DNA of 64,000 bases from DATMNI01 sp035570275 (GTDB lineage Bacteria; Acidobacteriota; Terriglobia; Bryobacterales; Bryobacteraceae), in assembly GCA_035570275.1 (NCBI GenBank), contig DATMNI010000226.1:17374-81373 (forward strand). Direction: 5' to 3'. The notes under the pieces are model-generated. The model searched no databases and was not told where the DNA came from. It saw nothing but the letters and a program-made list of their open reading frames with translations. The position numbers were made by a program, and so were the translations under genes. The stretch's first letter is position 1. Every line of letters starts with the position of its first letter. Below, in pieces: positions 1-9,381 of the stretch.

Positions 1-1560
1 GGTGGGCGTGCCGGCACTCAGCAGAAATTGCGCGGCCCCGCCGCCCAACAGGCGGATTTGCGCATCGCTCAGTCCCGCCTTCTGGAAGAGCAGCGTGCGC
101 CGGTAAACTTCCAGCGCGCTGAGCTGAACCGAGGTGCCGAAGATGGGGTTGTTGTTGGAGTCCAACTGCGGCCCTTCGCCGCCCAGGAAATTATAGGAGC
201 CCCCAAAATTACTCACCGAAGTATTGTCGTTGAACGATTGACGCGCGCGGCCGCCCCATTTGATGGTATGGGTCTTGTAAGTGAAAGTGGAAGTATTGGA
301 AAGCTCCAGCCGGTTCTGCGTGCCGCCCGAGTTGCCGATCTGCGCGCCGCCGCCGGTGAATGCGCCCTGCACCGAAATGGAGGGAATGGTGTTGTCGCCG
401 ATGCTGGCAGTATTGCTGCGCATGAACTGGAAGCGTGTTTCATTGATGAATCGCGGGCTCACCACGTCGGTCTCGGTGGCCTGCACGGTGTTCTCGGCAC
501 TGGTCTGGTTATAAGCCTTGGATGCCAGGTTGAAACTGCCCACGCCCTGCTTTTCGAAATCCAGACGGGTGTTCTGGTAACGCACCGTCAGGGAGTTGGT
601 GGGGTTGATGGCGTAATCCAGGCGCGGGCTGATGGTAGTGAACGTCTGCGGGGTCAGAATGGTCTGGTTGATGGTTACCGGATTCAGGTTGGCATCCAGA
701 TCGGTGGCCAGAATGAAGGCGTTCTCCGTGGTGCTGCGCCGCATGGCATCGAAACTAAATGACGCCTTCTGTTTCTTGATCGGCCCGCTGAGATTGACGC
801 CGAACATATCCTGGCGGTACTGCGGCCGTTGGGATTGCGCCAGCAGCGCGCTGCGCGAATTCAGCGCCTCCTTATTGTATTGGCCGAAAAGCTGGCCGCG
901 GATCATGTCGGTGCCGGGTTTGGTGAAGATTTCGATGCGGCCGAAGCCCGGCCGTTCGTACTCCGGCGAAAAGGGGTTGGAATTGACGCGCACTTCGCGG
1001 ATGGACGATTTGTTGGGCAGGTTGCCGCCGGTAAAGCCATCGATGTAGATCTGCCCGCCGCTCGGGCCCGCGCCCGGACCGGCCATGGCTTGTAGCTGTG
1101 CCGAGAGTTCGTCGGGGTCGTCGGAAAGCGCCGACAGTTCTTTTTCGCCAAGCACCAGCGCGCCCGCGTTGTTGGTGGGGTCGGCGGTCACCTTGTTGGC
1201 TTCGTCGTCGACGTTCACCACCTGGGTTTCGGATTCGATGATGAGTTGGGCATCGAGAGTGGTGGGGCCATCGATTTCGAAATCCTGCTTGCCGCTGGGG
1301 CTGAAGCCTTTGGCGAGGACGCGGACGTTGTACTTACCGGGGCGCAGCGCGGGGAAATTATACTGGCCGCTGCTGTCGGTGGCCTTGCGTTGTTCGCCGC
1401 CGGGACCGCGTAGCTGCACCAGCGCGCCGGGAACCAGAGCGCCCGAAGGATCGGTGATGGTGCCGTGCAGTGCGGGCGCCGGGGGAGCCTGCGCGGGCAG
1501 CGTCGCGGCCGCGCCGAACAGGCAGAAAAATAGTGCGCAGATGTAGTGACTGAGTTTCAT
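1..1560 (-). CDS. TonB-type outer-membrane protein with carboxypeptidase-regulatory-like N-terminus (partial, C-terminus off window)
   Basis: The gene reads leftward from an ATG at 1558-1560 and stays open for 520 codons to the window edge, so only the N-terminal part is present. Residues 1-24 form a signal peptide ending near LPAQA. Residues 30-110 look like the carboxypeptidase-regulatory-like beta-sandwich (HGTITDPSGA, then GQYNFPALRPGKYNVRV). A plug-like segment follows (IYIDGFTGGNLP, then EVRVNSNPFSPEYERPG). The rest is rich in aromatic and polar strands such as SLTVRYQNTRLDF, as in an outer-membrane barrel. Acidobacteria carry many such proteins; they are presumed to import large substrates or siderophores, but no substrate can be read here. 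The gene ends 56 bases upstream of the next leftward gene's stop, so the two could be co-transcribed. Confidence 0.85.
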   Translation of the reverse strand, partial: MKLSHYICALFFCLFGAAATLPAQAPPAPALHGTITDPSGALVPGALVQLRGPGGEQRKATDSSGQYNFPALRPGKYNVRVLAKGFSPSGKQDFEIDGPTTLDAQLIIESETQVVNVDDEANKVTADPTNNAGALVLGEKELSALSDDPDELSAQLQAMAGPGAGPSGGQIYIDGFTGGNLPNKSSIREVRVNSNPFSPEYERPGFGRIEIFTKPGTDMIRGQLFGQYNKEALNSRSALLAQSQRPQYRQDMFGVNLSGPIKKQKASFSFDAMRRSTTENAFILATDLDANLNPVTINQTILTPQTFTTISPRLDYAINPTNSLTVRYQNTRLDFEKQGVGSFNLASKAYNQTSAENTVQATETDVVSPRFINETRFQFMRSNTASIGDNTIPSISVQGAFTGGGAQIGNSGGTQNRLELSNTSTFTYKTHTIKWGGRARQSFNDNTSVSNFGGSYNFLGGEGPQLDSNNNPIFGTSVQLSALEVYRRTLLFQKAGLSDAQIRLLGGGAAQFLLSAGTPT

Positions 1561-1615
1561 AAGTGTTCTTTCTTGTGTCGTTTTCCCGGTCGCTTTCGCG
1601 GTCACTTTTCGCGTG

Positions 1616-2932
1616 CTACGGAATAATTCCGCCCAACCCCATGCCGCCGAGGTCCATGCCGCCGCCACCCATGCCGCCGCCACCCATACCGCCGCCACCC
1701 ATACCGCCGGGCATGCCGCCACCGGCGCCGGAGCGTCCGCCACCGGTTGGCATGGCCGCCATCTGGATCAGCATGCCGGCGTTGGAGAGAAACATGATCG
1801 CCGTGATTTCGTCGGCTTTCGCGCCCTTGGTGCTGGAAACCACGATGGTCTCGCCCGGCTTCAGGTCTTCCAGTTTGCCGGGGGGCATGCGCTCCAGCAT
1901 CTGCGAAAGATCCATGCCACCGCCGGGGCGTGCCATGCCGCCCGATGCACCGCTTGCAGCGCCGCCAGCCGATGCGGCGTTACCCGCGGGCCGCATCATT
2001 CCTGTAGGGGGAGGGCCTGCAGGGGGAGGGCCCGCAGGGGGAGCGCCTGCTTGTGCCCCGGCGGCAGGTGGGCCGCCGGCCGGGGCAGCGCCGCCCGGTG
2101 CTCCGCCGCGCCCCATGCCGCCCGGCATTCCACCCATTTGGCCCCCCATCATGGCCGACAGATCGGGCATCTTCTTCAGTTGCGAATCCGCCGTGAACTT
2201 AACCACCAGCGGCTTGTTGTTGGTCAGGTCCTTGATCGTAACTTCCTTCGTTTCCATGTTGACCGCCGTGACCGAACCGGCCTTGGTCACGAAGGTTCCG
2301 AAGACTACGTCGTCCGCCGTCACCTTAAGGCCGTCTTCACTCTTCAGCCCGCGGGCACGCAGTTGATCGCCCACATTTACTTCGGCCAGTTGGCTGTTTT
2401 TGGCATCGGCGAATTTCACCGAATCCGGCGCGTATCGTTTGTAAGTGGTCTTTTCGCCCACCGTCACCACGGCCTGCTTTTCGCCCGTCATGGTCCGGAT
2501 CTTCAGCGTGACGTCGCTGCCGTTCTTGATTGCCACTACGCCGGAGACCCCGCGCCGCGTCCAGTCCAGGCTGTCGGCCTGGTTGCGCCGGGCGATATCG
2601 GTGGCCGACATTACAATGATGCGCCGCAGATCGGATGTGCCAGGCTCGGGCGTCACCAGCACGCGGTCGCCAAGCGCCACTTCGGTGATCGGAATGGCCT
2701 CGGCCTTCTTCAGATCTTTCTCGCCGGGGGCGATCTTTTGGGCGATGGTGTTGGACCCGATCTTCAACGCCACCGGCGCCGCGTTGTCCGGCTTGACTTC
2801 GATTTCTGCCGTTTCCGCCCGGATGGCCGATACGGTTCCTACGAATGACTTGGCCGCCTGGGTTTGCGCCGTTGCCGGCGGGCGCCAGAGAATCACCAGT
2901 GCCAGTAATACGTAAACAATCTGCTTCATCAA
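1616..2932 (-). CDS. secreted protein with repeated DUF5666-like beta domains and Gly/Met/Pro-rich linker
   Basis: A 438-residue protein with a signal peptide (residues 1-22, ending in ATAQ). Residues 25-250 hold about three similar beta-rich units of the kind called DUF5666, each built around phrases such as FVGTVSAIRAETAEIEV, GVSGVVAIKNGSDVTLKI and KAGSVTAVNMETKEVTI. After residue 255 the chain becomes a low-complexity run of Gly, Met, Pro and Ala, interrupted by another short beta segment (LKPGETIVVSSTKG), and it ends in GGGMGG-type repeats. No catalytic motif is visible; a periplasmic or surface binding role is only a guess. The start ATG at 2930-2932 is supported by the signal peptide. 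It is transcribed away from the response regulator at 3035, with about 100 bases of shared upstream DNA. Confidence 0.75.
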   Translation of the reverse strand: MMKQIVYVLLALVILWRPPATAQTQAAKSFVGTVSAIRAETAEIEVKPDNAAPVALKIGSNTIAQKIAPGEKDLKKAEAIPITEVALGDRVLVTPEPGTSDLRRIIVMSATDIARRNQADSLDWTRRGVSGVVAIKNGSDVTLKIRTMTGEKQAVVTVGEKTTYKRYAPDSVKFADAKNSQLAEVNVGDQLRARGLKSEDGLKVTADDVVFGTFVTKAGSVTAVNMETKEVTIKDLTNNKPLVVKFTADSQLKKMPDLSAMMGGQMGGMPGGMGRGGAPGGAAPAGGPPAAGAQAGAPPAGPPPAGPPPTGMMRPAGNAASAGGAASGASGGMARPGGGMDLSQMLERMPPGKLEDLKPGETIVVSSTKGAKADEITAIMFLSNAGMLIQMAAMPTGGGRSGAGGGMPGGMGGGGMGGGGMGGGGMDLGGMGLGGIIP

Positions 2933-3034
2933 TTACCAGTAGACGACACAAAGGCCGAAAGGCATCCTTAAGTTTTGTAAAGGGTATTGCCCATTGAATA
3001 CGCAGGCACCACAATGTTTGTAGCGAGTCCGTAA

Positions 3035-3772
3035 TTGTTGAACACACGCCCAGACACACGCACGGATACCAGCCCCTCCGCGAAGTCGGTCCTCCTCATC
3101 GAGGACGATTCGGAGCTGTGTTTATTAATGACGGATTACTTCGCAGAGCACGGCTTTCGCGTGGAATCCGTGCACGATGGGCGCAGCGGCCTGGCGCGCG
3201 GGCTGGAAGGCGGGCACGACCTGATCATTCTGGACGTGATGCTGCCGGTGTTGGACGGTTTTGAGGTGCTGCGCCAACTCCGCAAGCGCGTGGCCACGCC
3301 GGTGATTATGCTGACGGCGCGCACCGCGCAGCCCGACCGCGTGGCCGGGCTCAACGCCGGCGCCGACGATTATCTGCCCAAACCCTTCGGGCCCGAGGAA
3401 CTGCTGGCGCGCATGCGGGCGGTGCTGCGCCGCACCGGGAAGAGTGAACAGGCCGAAACCCAAACGGTGGAAGCCGGCGGCGTGAAACTCAATCCGCAGA
3501 CGCGCGAAGTCTGGTGCATGGACCAGCCCGTGGAGGTCACTTCCATCGAATTCGACATCCTGGAGATTTTGGCGCGCGCCGCCGGCCGCACCGTTTCGCG
3601 CGATGAATTAGCCGCGGCGCTGTACCAGCGGCGCGCCACGCCTTATGAGCGCTCCTTAGACGTCCACATCAGCCATCTGCGGAAGAAACTGGAACACGAT
3701 GAGCGCGCGGTGATCCGCACCGTGCGCGGTGTGGGTTACCTCTTCGCGCCGGCGCCGGGAGGCGAGCGGTGA
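3035..3772 (+). CDS. OmpR-family response regulator (CpxR-like)
   Basis: A 245-residue two-component regulator. Residues 18-130 are the receiver domain: acidic pair in LLIEDD, phospho-acceptor Asp near residue 67 in LDVMLPVLDG, and conserved Lys near residue 116 in YLPKPF. Residues 145-240 are the winged helix (EFDILEILARAAGRTVSRDE, then SLDVHISHLRKKL and TVRGVGYLF). The start is a TTG at 3035, directly after an in-frame TAA at 3032, and there is no ATG before the receiver domain, so TTG is the only sensible choice. The partner kinase begins 31 bases downstream, so the two should be one transcript. By family the pair resembles CpxRA/envelope-stress systems; the signal is unknown. Confidence 0.93.
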   Translation: MLNTRPDTRTDTSPSAKSVLLIEDDSELCLLMTDYFAEHGFRVESVHDGRSGLARGLEGGHDLIILDVMLPVLDGFEVLRQLRKRVATPVIMLTARTAQPDRVAGLNAGADDYLPKPFGPEELLARMRAVLRRTGKSEQAETQTVEAGGVKLNPQTREVWCMDQPVEVTSIEFDILEILARAAGRTVSRDELAAALYQRRATPYERSLDVHISHLRKKLEHDERAVIRTVRGVGYLFAPAPGGER

Positions 3773-3803
3773 TGGGAGGCGATGCAATGAGGTCGTTTGG
3801 ACG

Positions 3804-5093
3804 ATGAGGTCGGTCTACGTCAAGATTCTGCTTTGGTGTTTCGCCACGCTGCTGCTCTCGCTGGTAGCGTTCTTTGGCGTTTCGGTGTATGTCTCCATCA
3901 CTTCGCAGCACGGCGAGCGCGGCGGCGGCTTCCGCTTGAACCTGGAAGATGCCGTCAACGCCTACGAATCCGGTGGTCCCCAGGCATTGGCCGCGCGGCT
4001 TGCAAAGTACAAACGATACTTTGGTGACGAACACTATCTGACGAACCGGGCCGGCCGCGACCTGGTTACCGGCGAGGACCGCTCGGCGCTGCTGGCGGCC
4101 TTGAACGCGAACCATCCGAAGCCGGTGAATGGGCGGATGGTGCTGGCAATCCCCTCCCCTGACGATCGCTACCGGTTGATCACGCGGTTCAGCGGACGCG
4201 TCAATTTCTGGACATACCTGCCGTATTATCTGCTGATCCTTGGCGCGGTGGCGTTGGTCTGCTGGATACTGGCGATCAGCATCGCGTCGCCGCTCCGCAC
4301 GTTGGCTCGCATGGTGGACCGCTTCGGCGCCGGCGATCTTTCGGCGCGAGTGAATTCCAAGCGCAAGGATGAAATCGGCGAACTGGGCCGCGCGTTCGAC
4401 CGCATGGCGGAGCGCATCGCCACGCTGCTGACCGCCGAGCGGCGCCTGCTGCAGGACATTTCGCACGAGCTCCGGTCGCCGCTGGCGCGATTGAGTTTCG
4501 CCGCGGAATTGATTCGCACCGCCCAGGACCGCGATGCCGCCGTGGCCCGGCTGAAGAAAGAGATCGCCCGGCTGGCGGATCTGGTGGGCGGCCTCATCCA
4601 GGTGACGCGCGCCGAAGGCGACCCCAGCGCCGGCAATTCCGAGGAACTGCGCCTGGATGAACTGCTGGACGAAATCGTGGGCGATTGCCAGATGGAGGCC
4701 GAAGCACGGGGCTGCCACATCGCGCTCAAGGCGGAGCCGCGGCTCACCATGCGCGGCGACCGCGAGTTGCTGCGCCGGGCCATCGAGAACGTGGTCCGCA
4801 ATTCCATCCGCTACTCGCCCGGAGGGGGCGAAGTGGATGTGAAACTCGGCGCCACCAAAGACGCCGCGCAAATCTCGGTTCGCGACTACGGTCCCGGCGT
4901 GCCCCAAGACGTGTTGCCGAAGATTTTCCAGCCGTTTTTTCGGGTGGACGACTCGCGCGATACCTCCACCGGCGGCGTGGGCTTGGGCCTGGCGATCGCG
5001 CACCGGGCCATTGGGTTGCATCACGGCCGGTTGTGGGCCGAGAATGTCAAGCCGGGCCTCACGGTGTGGATCGAATTGCCATTGGTAGCTTAG
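3804..5093 (+). CDS. sensor histidine kinase (CpxA-like)
   Basis: A 429-residue membrane kinase, partner of the regulator just upstream. The ATG at 3804 places a transmembrane helix at residues 5-30. A periplasmic sensor segment of about 105 residues follows, then a second helix at about 137-160 and a HAMP linker (ASPLRTLARMVDRFGAGDLS). The H-box reads DISHELRSPLARL with the phospho-accepting His near residue 220. The ATPase domain has the N-box NVVRNSIRYSP, G1 DYGPGVP and G2 GVGLGLAIAHRAI. All catalytic motifs are intact. The open frame extends 25 codons upstream into the regulator gene, but those codons are not membrane-like and lack a start signal. Confidence 0.93.
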   Translation: MRSVYVKILLWCFATLLLSLVAFFGVSVYVSITSQHGERGGGFRLNLEDAVNAYESGGPQALAARLAKYKRYFGDEHYLTNRAGRDLVTGEDRSALLAALNANHPKPVNGRMVLAIPSPDDRYRLITRFSGRVNFWTYLPYYLLILGAVALVCWILAISIASPLRTLARMVDRFGAGDLSARVNSKRKDEIGELGRAFDRMAERIATLLTAERRLLQDISHELRSPLARLSFAAELIRTAQDRDAAVARLKKEIARLADLVGGLIQVTRAEGDPSAGNSEELRLDELLDEIVGDCQMEAEARGCHIALKAEPRLTMRGDRELLRRAIENVVRNSIRYSPGGGEVDVKLGATKDAAQISVRDYGPGVPQDVLPKIFQPFFRVDDSRDTSTGGVGLGLAIAHRAIGLHHGRLWAENVKPGLTVWIELPLVA

Positions 5094-5097
5094 GGGC

Positions 5098-5122
5098 AGT
5101 GGCCGGTGGCCGGTGGCCGGTG
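5098..5122. repeat. short tandem TGGCCGG-type repeat
   Basis: Between the kinase stop and the rhaB stop lies GTGGCCGGTGGCCGGTGGCC, a heptamer-like tandem. Very similar runs sit at about 33158-33180 and 34402-34424, in each case just outside a gene 3' end. No function is evident. Confidence 0.6.
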
Positions 5123-5130
5123 AAGCGCCG

Positions 5131-6600
5131 CTAGTCCACTAAGCTCCGGTAGCGCTCATAAGCCTTCTCCCACTGGGCGCTGGGGTGGGGTTCCACGGTG
5201 GTCAACTCGAAAGAGTGGCGCACCACGGCGCGGAGGTCGTCGAGGCCGGCCAGTTCGCCAGCGCCCATGGCCTGGGCCAGAATGTTGCCGATGGCGGTGG
5301 CCTCGGACGGGCCCGCGATGACGCGGCGGCCGGTGCAATCGGCCACGAACTGGTTCAGCAGCGCGTTGCGCGAACCGCCGCCCACGATGTGGATGATTTC
5401 GATCTTGCGGTGCGACAGGGCTTCCAGACTCTCCACCACGTGGCGGTAACACAGGGCCAGGCTTTCCAGAATGGCGCGCGCAAATTCGCCGTGGGATTGG
5501 GGCGCCGGCTGGCCGTTGGCGGCGCAGTGCTCGGCGATCTTGCGAGGCATCTCGCCCGGCTCCAGGAACGCGTAAGGGTTGATGGACGCTGTGAATGGGC
5601 GAGCCGCTGCGGCCATGCGGGTGAGCTGATCGTAACTGTAATCGGCCCCTTCCAACGTCCAGGCGCGGCGGCATTCCTGCAACAGCCACAGGCCCGCAAT
5701 ATTCTTCAGCAGCCGAATCTTTCCCGCCAGGCCGACTTCGTTGGTGTAATTCAGCGCCAGCGATTGCTCGTTAATCACCGGCGCGTCCAGTTCCAGCCCC
5801 ATGAGCGACCAGGTGCCCGAACTGATGTAGCACCAGTTGTCGCCGCCCTGCGAGGGCACGGCCGCCACGGCCGATGCGGTGTCGTGTCCGCCGATGGCGT
5901 AGACCGGCGGGTGGGGCGGAACTCCTGGAGCGCCCGGCAGGTCGTCCAGCACCTCGCCCAGCCGCGTTCCCGGCTGGACAATCGGGCAGAGGATGTCCGC
6001 CGGCAGATCCAGCCGATGCAGCAGTCCGGTGGCCCAGGTCATATTCGCCGGATTGAGGAACTGGGATGTGCTGGCGATGGTGGCCTCGGATTTCGCCACG
6101 CCGGTGAGCCAGTAGTTGAACAGGTCCGGCATGTGCAGCAGCTTGCACGCCGACGCCAGCGCCGGAGAACCGGTCAGCTTCATGCCGTACAACTGGTAGA
6201 GCGTGTTGATCTGCATGAACTGGATGCCGGTAGCGGCAAAAACCTGGTCGCGCGGCACCACTTCGAAGAGTTTTTCCATGACGTTGTTGTTGCGCGAATC
6301 GCGGTAGTGGCGGGGGCTTTCGAGCAGCGCGCCGTCGCGCCCAAGCAGGGCGCAATCCACACCCCAGGTATCGACGCCGATGCCGTCGAGGGCCAGTTTG
6401 CGCTCGCGCACGGCCACGCCAAGTCCGTGCTGAATCTCGTGCCACATGCGCAGCGTGTCCCAGTAGAGCGCGCCCAAAACGCGCACCGGCGTGTTGGGAA
6501 AGCGGTGCAATTCCTCGACTGCCAATGTGCCATTGGAGAGGGAGCCCAGGAGGGCGCGTCCGCTTTCGGCTCCCAGATCGAATGCCAGGTAGTGACTCAT
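5131..6600 (-). CDS. rhaB: rhamnulokinase
   Basis: A 489-residue FGGY-family sugar kinase that should phosphorylate L-rhamnulose to rhamnulose-1-phosphate in cytoplasmic rhamnose catabolism. The N-terminal ATPase fold starts with YLAFDLGAESGRALLG. Rhamnulokinase-type phrases follow: GIGVDTWGVDCALL, SPRHYRDSRNNN, QINTLYQLYGMK, YISSGTWSLMGLELDAP and, near the C-terminus, IIHIVGGGSRNALLNQ with the adenosine-binding glycines, then GPSEATAIGNILAQAMG. Length matches the family. The ATG at 6598-6600 is the natural start. No other rhamnose genes (isomerase, aldolase, transporter) lie nearby, so it is a stand-alone member here. It is divergent from the repeat protein at 6661, with only 60 bases between the two starts. 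Confidence 0.93.
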   Translation of the reverse strand: MSHYLAFDLGAESGRALLGSLSNGTLAVEELHRFPNTPVRVLGALYWDTLRMWHEIQHGLGVAVRERKLALDGIGVDTWGVDCALLGRDGALLESPRHYRDSRNNNVMEKLFEVVPRDQVFAATGIQFMQINTLYQLYGMKLTGSPALASACKLLHMPDLFNYWLTGVAKSEATIASTSQFLNPANMTWATGLLHRLDLPADILCPIVQPGTRLGEVLDDLPGAPGVPPHPPVYAIGGHDTASAVAAVPSQGGDNWCYISSGTWSLMGLELDAPVINEQSLALNYTNEVGLAGKIRLLKNIAGLWLLQECRRAWTLEGADYSYDQLTRMAAAARPFTASINPYAFLEPGEMPRKIAEHCAANGQPAPQSHGEFARAILESLALCYRHVVESLEALSHRKIEIIHIVGGGSRNALLNQFVADCTGRRVIAGPSEATAIGNILAQAMGAGELAGLDDLRAVVRHSFELTTVEPHPSAQWEKAYERYRSLVD

Positions 6601-6660
6601 GAAACTGCAATTCTATCGCGTCCAGTCGAAGAAGCTGACATCTGGTATGATGGCCGGATC

Positions 6661-8316
6661 GTGGTACGAGGTTCCGTCGTCTGCTGCTTCGGCGTTCTGT
6701 CGGCGGCCGCGCTCGCGCCTGGCCTGCCAGGGCCCATCTTCGATGCACGTGCTCCGGCGGGGCTCATCTTTCATCACGAAAACTCGCCAACATTGCGCAA
6801 GCACCTGATCGAAACCATGGGCGGGGGCATCGCGCTCCTCGATTACAATAATGACGGACTGCTCGACGTTTTTCTGGTCAACGGCGGGCTCGTCAACAGC
6901 GAGCATCCGGGCGCGCAAGCCAAAGAATCCTTCGATCGCGCCAATCCCCGCTACTGGAATCGCCTTTTCCGCCAGAACCAGGACGGCAGCTTTACCGATG
7001 TGACCAAGGCGGCGGGGCTTGCCTCGGCCGGCGATGCGAACTACGGAATGGGCGTGGCGGCGGCCGATTACGATAACGACGGGTTCACCGATCTCTACGT
7101 GACCAGCTACGGCCGGAACATTCTTTACCACAACAACGGCAACGGCACCTTCACCGATGTGACGGCCAAGGCGGGTGTGGCGGCTGGCGGATGGTCGGTG
7201 TCGGCTGGATTTTTCGATTTCGATAACGACGGCAAGCTCGATCTGTTGGTGACCCGATACCTGGAATGGGATCTGATGCACAGCAAGAGCTGCGGCCTCT
7301 CACCGAAAATCTACTGCTCGCCATCGGAGTTCCCCGCCGTCAGCAGCGTGCTTTACCGGAATCGCGGCGATGGAACGTTCGAGGACGTGAGTGCGGCCTC
7401 CGGAATCGCGGCGAAAAAAGGCAAGGCGCTGGGCGTGGCGTTCGCCGATTACGACGACGATGGATTCGCCGATATTTTCGTAGCGAACGACGGCATGGAA
7501 CAGTTTCTGTTTCACAACAACGGCAACGGCACCTTCACCGAGCGCGCGCTGGAGGCGGGCGTCGCGTTTACCGACGATGGCAAACGGATATCCGGCATGG
7601 GCGTCGACTTTCGAGATTACGACAACGACGGCCGCCCGGACATCGTGGTGACGGATCTGGCGCGCCAGAGCTACGCCGTTTACCACAACGAAGGCCACGG
7701 CGCATTCAGCTACCGGTCGCTGCAGACCGGGATCGCGGCTTTGTCGGGCGTCAGTTCCGGCTGGGGGATGCGCCTGGAGGACTTCGATAACGACGGATGG
7801 AAGGATCTGTTCGTGGCGCAGGGACATGTTATGGATAACGTGGAACAGATCGACGCTGGGCTGCATTATCTGGAACCGCCCCTGCTCGCCATGAATCGCG
7901 GCGGGCGGTTTGAGCGGACGGAATCGGGCTGGCCGGAACCGGCGGCCGGGAGAGGGGCGGCCTTTGGCGATCTGAACAACGACGGATGGACCGATATCGT
8001 GATGACCGTGCTGGGCGGCAAGCCGCTGGTGTTCCGGAACAGGGGCGGCGCGGCACATTGGCTGACGCTCGCGCTGCGTGGCACCCGCAGCAATCGGGAT
8101 GGATTCGGCGCGCGCGTGAAGGTAAACGGGCAATCGCAATACGCGACATCGGCGGGCAGTTACTTATCGGCGAGCGATAAGCGCGTCCATTTTGGATTAC
8201 GCGCGGCAACCAGCGCGAGCGTGGAGATAATATGGCCCTCGGGTGTGGTGCAGAAGATGGATGATGTGCCGGCGGATCGGTTTCTAACCGTCGTGGAACC
8301 GGAGCGCCCGCGATGA
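6661..8316 (+). CDS. secreted FG-GAP/ASPIC-UnbV (CRTAC1-like) repeat protein
   Basis: A 551-residue secreted protein. At least seven repeats carry the calcium-loop signature DxDxDGxxD, for example DYDNDGFTDLYV, DFDNDGKLDLLV, DYDDDGFADIFV and DLNNDGWTDIVM, as in FG-GAP beta-propellers. The last 85 residues (from about AAHWLTLALRG, with GARVKV and VEIIWPSGVVQ) are the ASPIC/UnbV domain that ends CRTAC1-type proteins. The start is taken as GTG at 6661, giving a hydrophobic leader (residues 4-22); no in-frame ATG precedes the first repeat. Its stop overlaps the next gene's ATG (ATGA at 8313-8316), so the pair is translationally coupled. Function is unknown; such proteins often sit beside TPR proteins and TonB-type receptors in Acidobacteria. 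Confidence 0.88.
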   Translation: MVRGSVVCCFGVLSAAALAPGLPGPIFDARAPAGLIFHHENSPTLRKHLIETMGGGIALLDYNNDGLLDVFLVNGGLVNSEHPGAQAKESFDRANPRYWNRLFRQNQDGSFTDVTKAAGLASAGDANYGMGVAAADYDNDGFTDLYVTSYGRNILYHNNGNGTFTDVTAKAGVAAGGWSVSAGFFDFDNDGKLDLLVTRYLEWDLMHSKSCGLSPKIYCSPSEFPAVSSVLYRNRGDGTFEDVSAASGIAAKKGKALGVAFADYDDDGFADIFVANDGMEQFLFHNNGNGTFTERALEAGVAFTDDGKRISGMGVDFRDYDNDGRPDIVVTDLARQSYAVYHNEGHGAFSYRSLQTGIAALSGVSSGWGMRLEDFDNDGWKDLFVAQGHVMDNVEQIDAGLHYLEPPLLAMNRGGRFERTESGWPEPAAGRGAAFGDLNNDGWTDIVMTVLGGKPLVFRNRGGAAHWLTLALRGTRSNRDGFGARVKVNGQSQYATSAGSYLSASDKRVHFGLRAATSASVEIIWPSGVVQKMDDVPADRFLTVVEPERPR

Positions 8317-9362
8317 GCGCGTTGTGGTTCGTTGTGCTGCTGGCCTGGCAGACCGCCTCTAACGAAGCCCTCGATCGTTTGAAAGCGGGCGGCGATGCGT
8401 TGAAGCAAAGCAAGGCGGCCGAGGCCGTGGCTGAGTTCCGCAAGGCGACGGAGGCCGCGCCGGAACTGCCCGCGGCGTTCGTAGGGCTGGGACAGGCGCT
8501 GATGCAATCGGGTGATTATCGGGGCGCCGTTGCGCCGCTGCAGCGCGCCCTGGAACTGAATCCCGATTTGCCCGGAGCGCGCCAGTTGCTGGGGTTTGCC
8601 CTGCTGGCGGCAGGGTACGCCAACGAGGCGATTCCGCATCTGGAGAAAGTGCGGGCGCTGGATGCCCTGGGCGTGGCGCAACTCAAGACTGGTAAGCTTA
8701 CCGAGGCCATCGCCAACTTGCAGGCGGCGCTGGCACAGCGGCCCGGCGATGTGGATCTGCTGTACTACCTGGGCCGGGCGAGCGGCCTGTTGTCCCGGCA
8801 AACGTTTGAACAGTTGCGCGCCACGGATCCGGAATCGGCGCGCGCCCACCAGATTCTGGGCGAGACTTACGCCGTGCTCCACAACACGGCCGGAGCCGAG
8901 CAGGAGTATAAGGAAGCGCTGCGGTTACGGCCCGCCACGCCCGGCCTGCATCTGGAATTGGGCGAACTGTATGCGGCGGAATCGCAGTGGGAGAAGGCCG
9001 AAAAGGAATTTCGCGCCGAAGCCAACCTGCAGCCGGGCGATGCCGAGGCCGCCTTCCGGTTGGGCAACGCCCTGTTGCAGCAGGGCAAGGTACCCGATGC
9101 AAGGCGCGAGTTGGAACGTGCCAGCGGGCTGGCGCCTGGCATGGCGGATGTTCTTTACGCGCTTGGCAAGGCGGCGTCACTCGATGGCGATCCAGCGGCT
9201 GCGGAGAAGGCATGGCTGGCGGTGCTGGATATCGAAAAAGACGGCCCGCTGGCCGGGCAGGCGCACTTCGGACTGGCGGGCGTCTATCGCCAGCGCGGCA
9301 ATGCTGCCAAGGCCGATGCCGAGATGAAGGAGTTTCAACGCCTGCAAAAGGCCGGCCGCTGA
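8313..9362 (+). CDS. tetratricopeptide-repeat protein
   Basis: A 349-residue protein made almost wholly of TPR helices after a hydrophobic start (SALWFVVLLAWQ, probably a signal peptide). Repeat phrases include AFVGLGQALMQSGDYRGAVAPL, shortened versions of which recur about every 34 residues, such as PDARRELERASGLAPGMADV and AHFGLAGVYRQRGNAAKADA. There is no catalytic motif; it should act as a protein-protein scaffold in the periplasm. It overlaps the upstream ASPIC/UnbV gene by 4 bases and lies 19 bases before the multihaem cytochrome gene, so the three very probably form one operon. Confidence 0.87.
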   Translation: MSALWFVVLLAWQTASNEALDRLKAGGDALKQSKAAEAVAEFRKATEAAPELPAAFVGLGQALMQSGDYRGAVAPLQRALELNPDLPGARQLLGFALLAAGYANEAIPHLEKVRALDALGVAQLKTGKLTEAIANLQAALAQRPGDVDLLYYLGRASGLLSRQTFEQLRATDPESARAHQILGETYAVLHNTAGAEQEYKEALRLRPATPGLHLELGELYAAESQWEKAEKEFRAEANLQPGDAEAAFRLGNALLQQGKVPDARRELERASGLAPGMADVLYALGKAASLDGDPAAAEKAWLAVLDIEKDGPLAGQAHFGLAGVYRQRGNAAKADAEMKEFQRLQKAGR

Positions 9363-9381
9363 TTCTCATGCGCTGACTCTC

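Noticed and set aside
1613..2848. 411-codon plus-strand frame rich in His/Ala opposite the Gly/Met/Pro-rich protein
   Set aside because: His/Ala repeats are the antisense of GGM repeats; the minus-strand gene has a signal peptide.
5185..6600. Long plus-strand open frame opposite rhaB, continuous with the ASPIC/UnbV frame
   Set aside because: It is the antisense of rhaB in GC-rich DNA with no domain signal; the real plus-strand gene starts at 6661.
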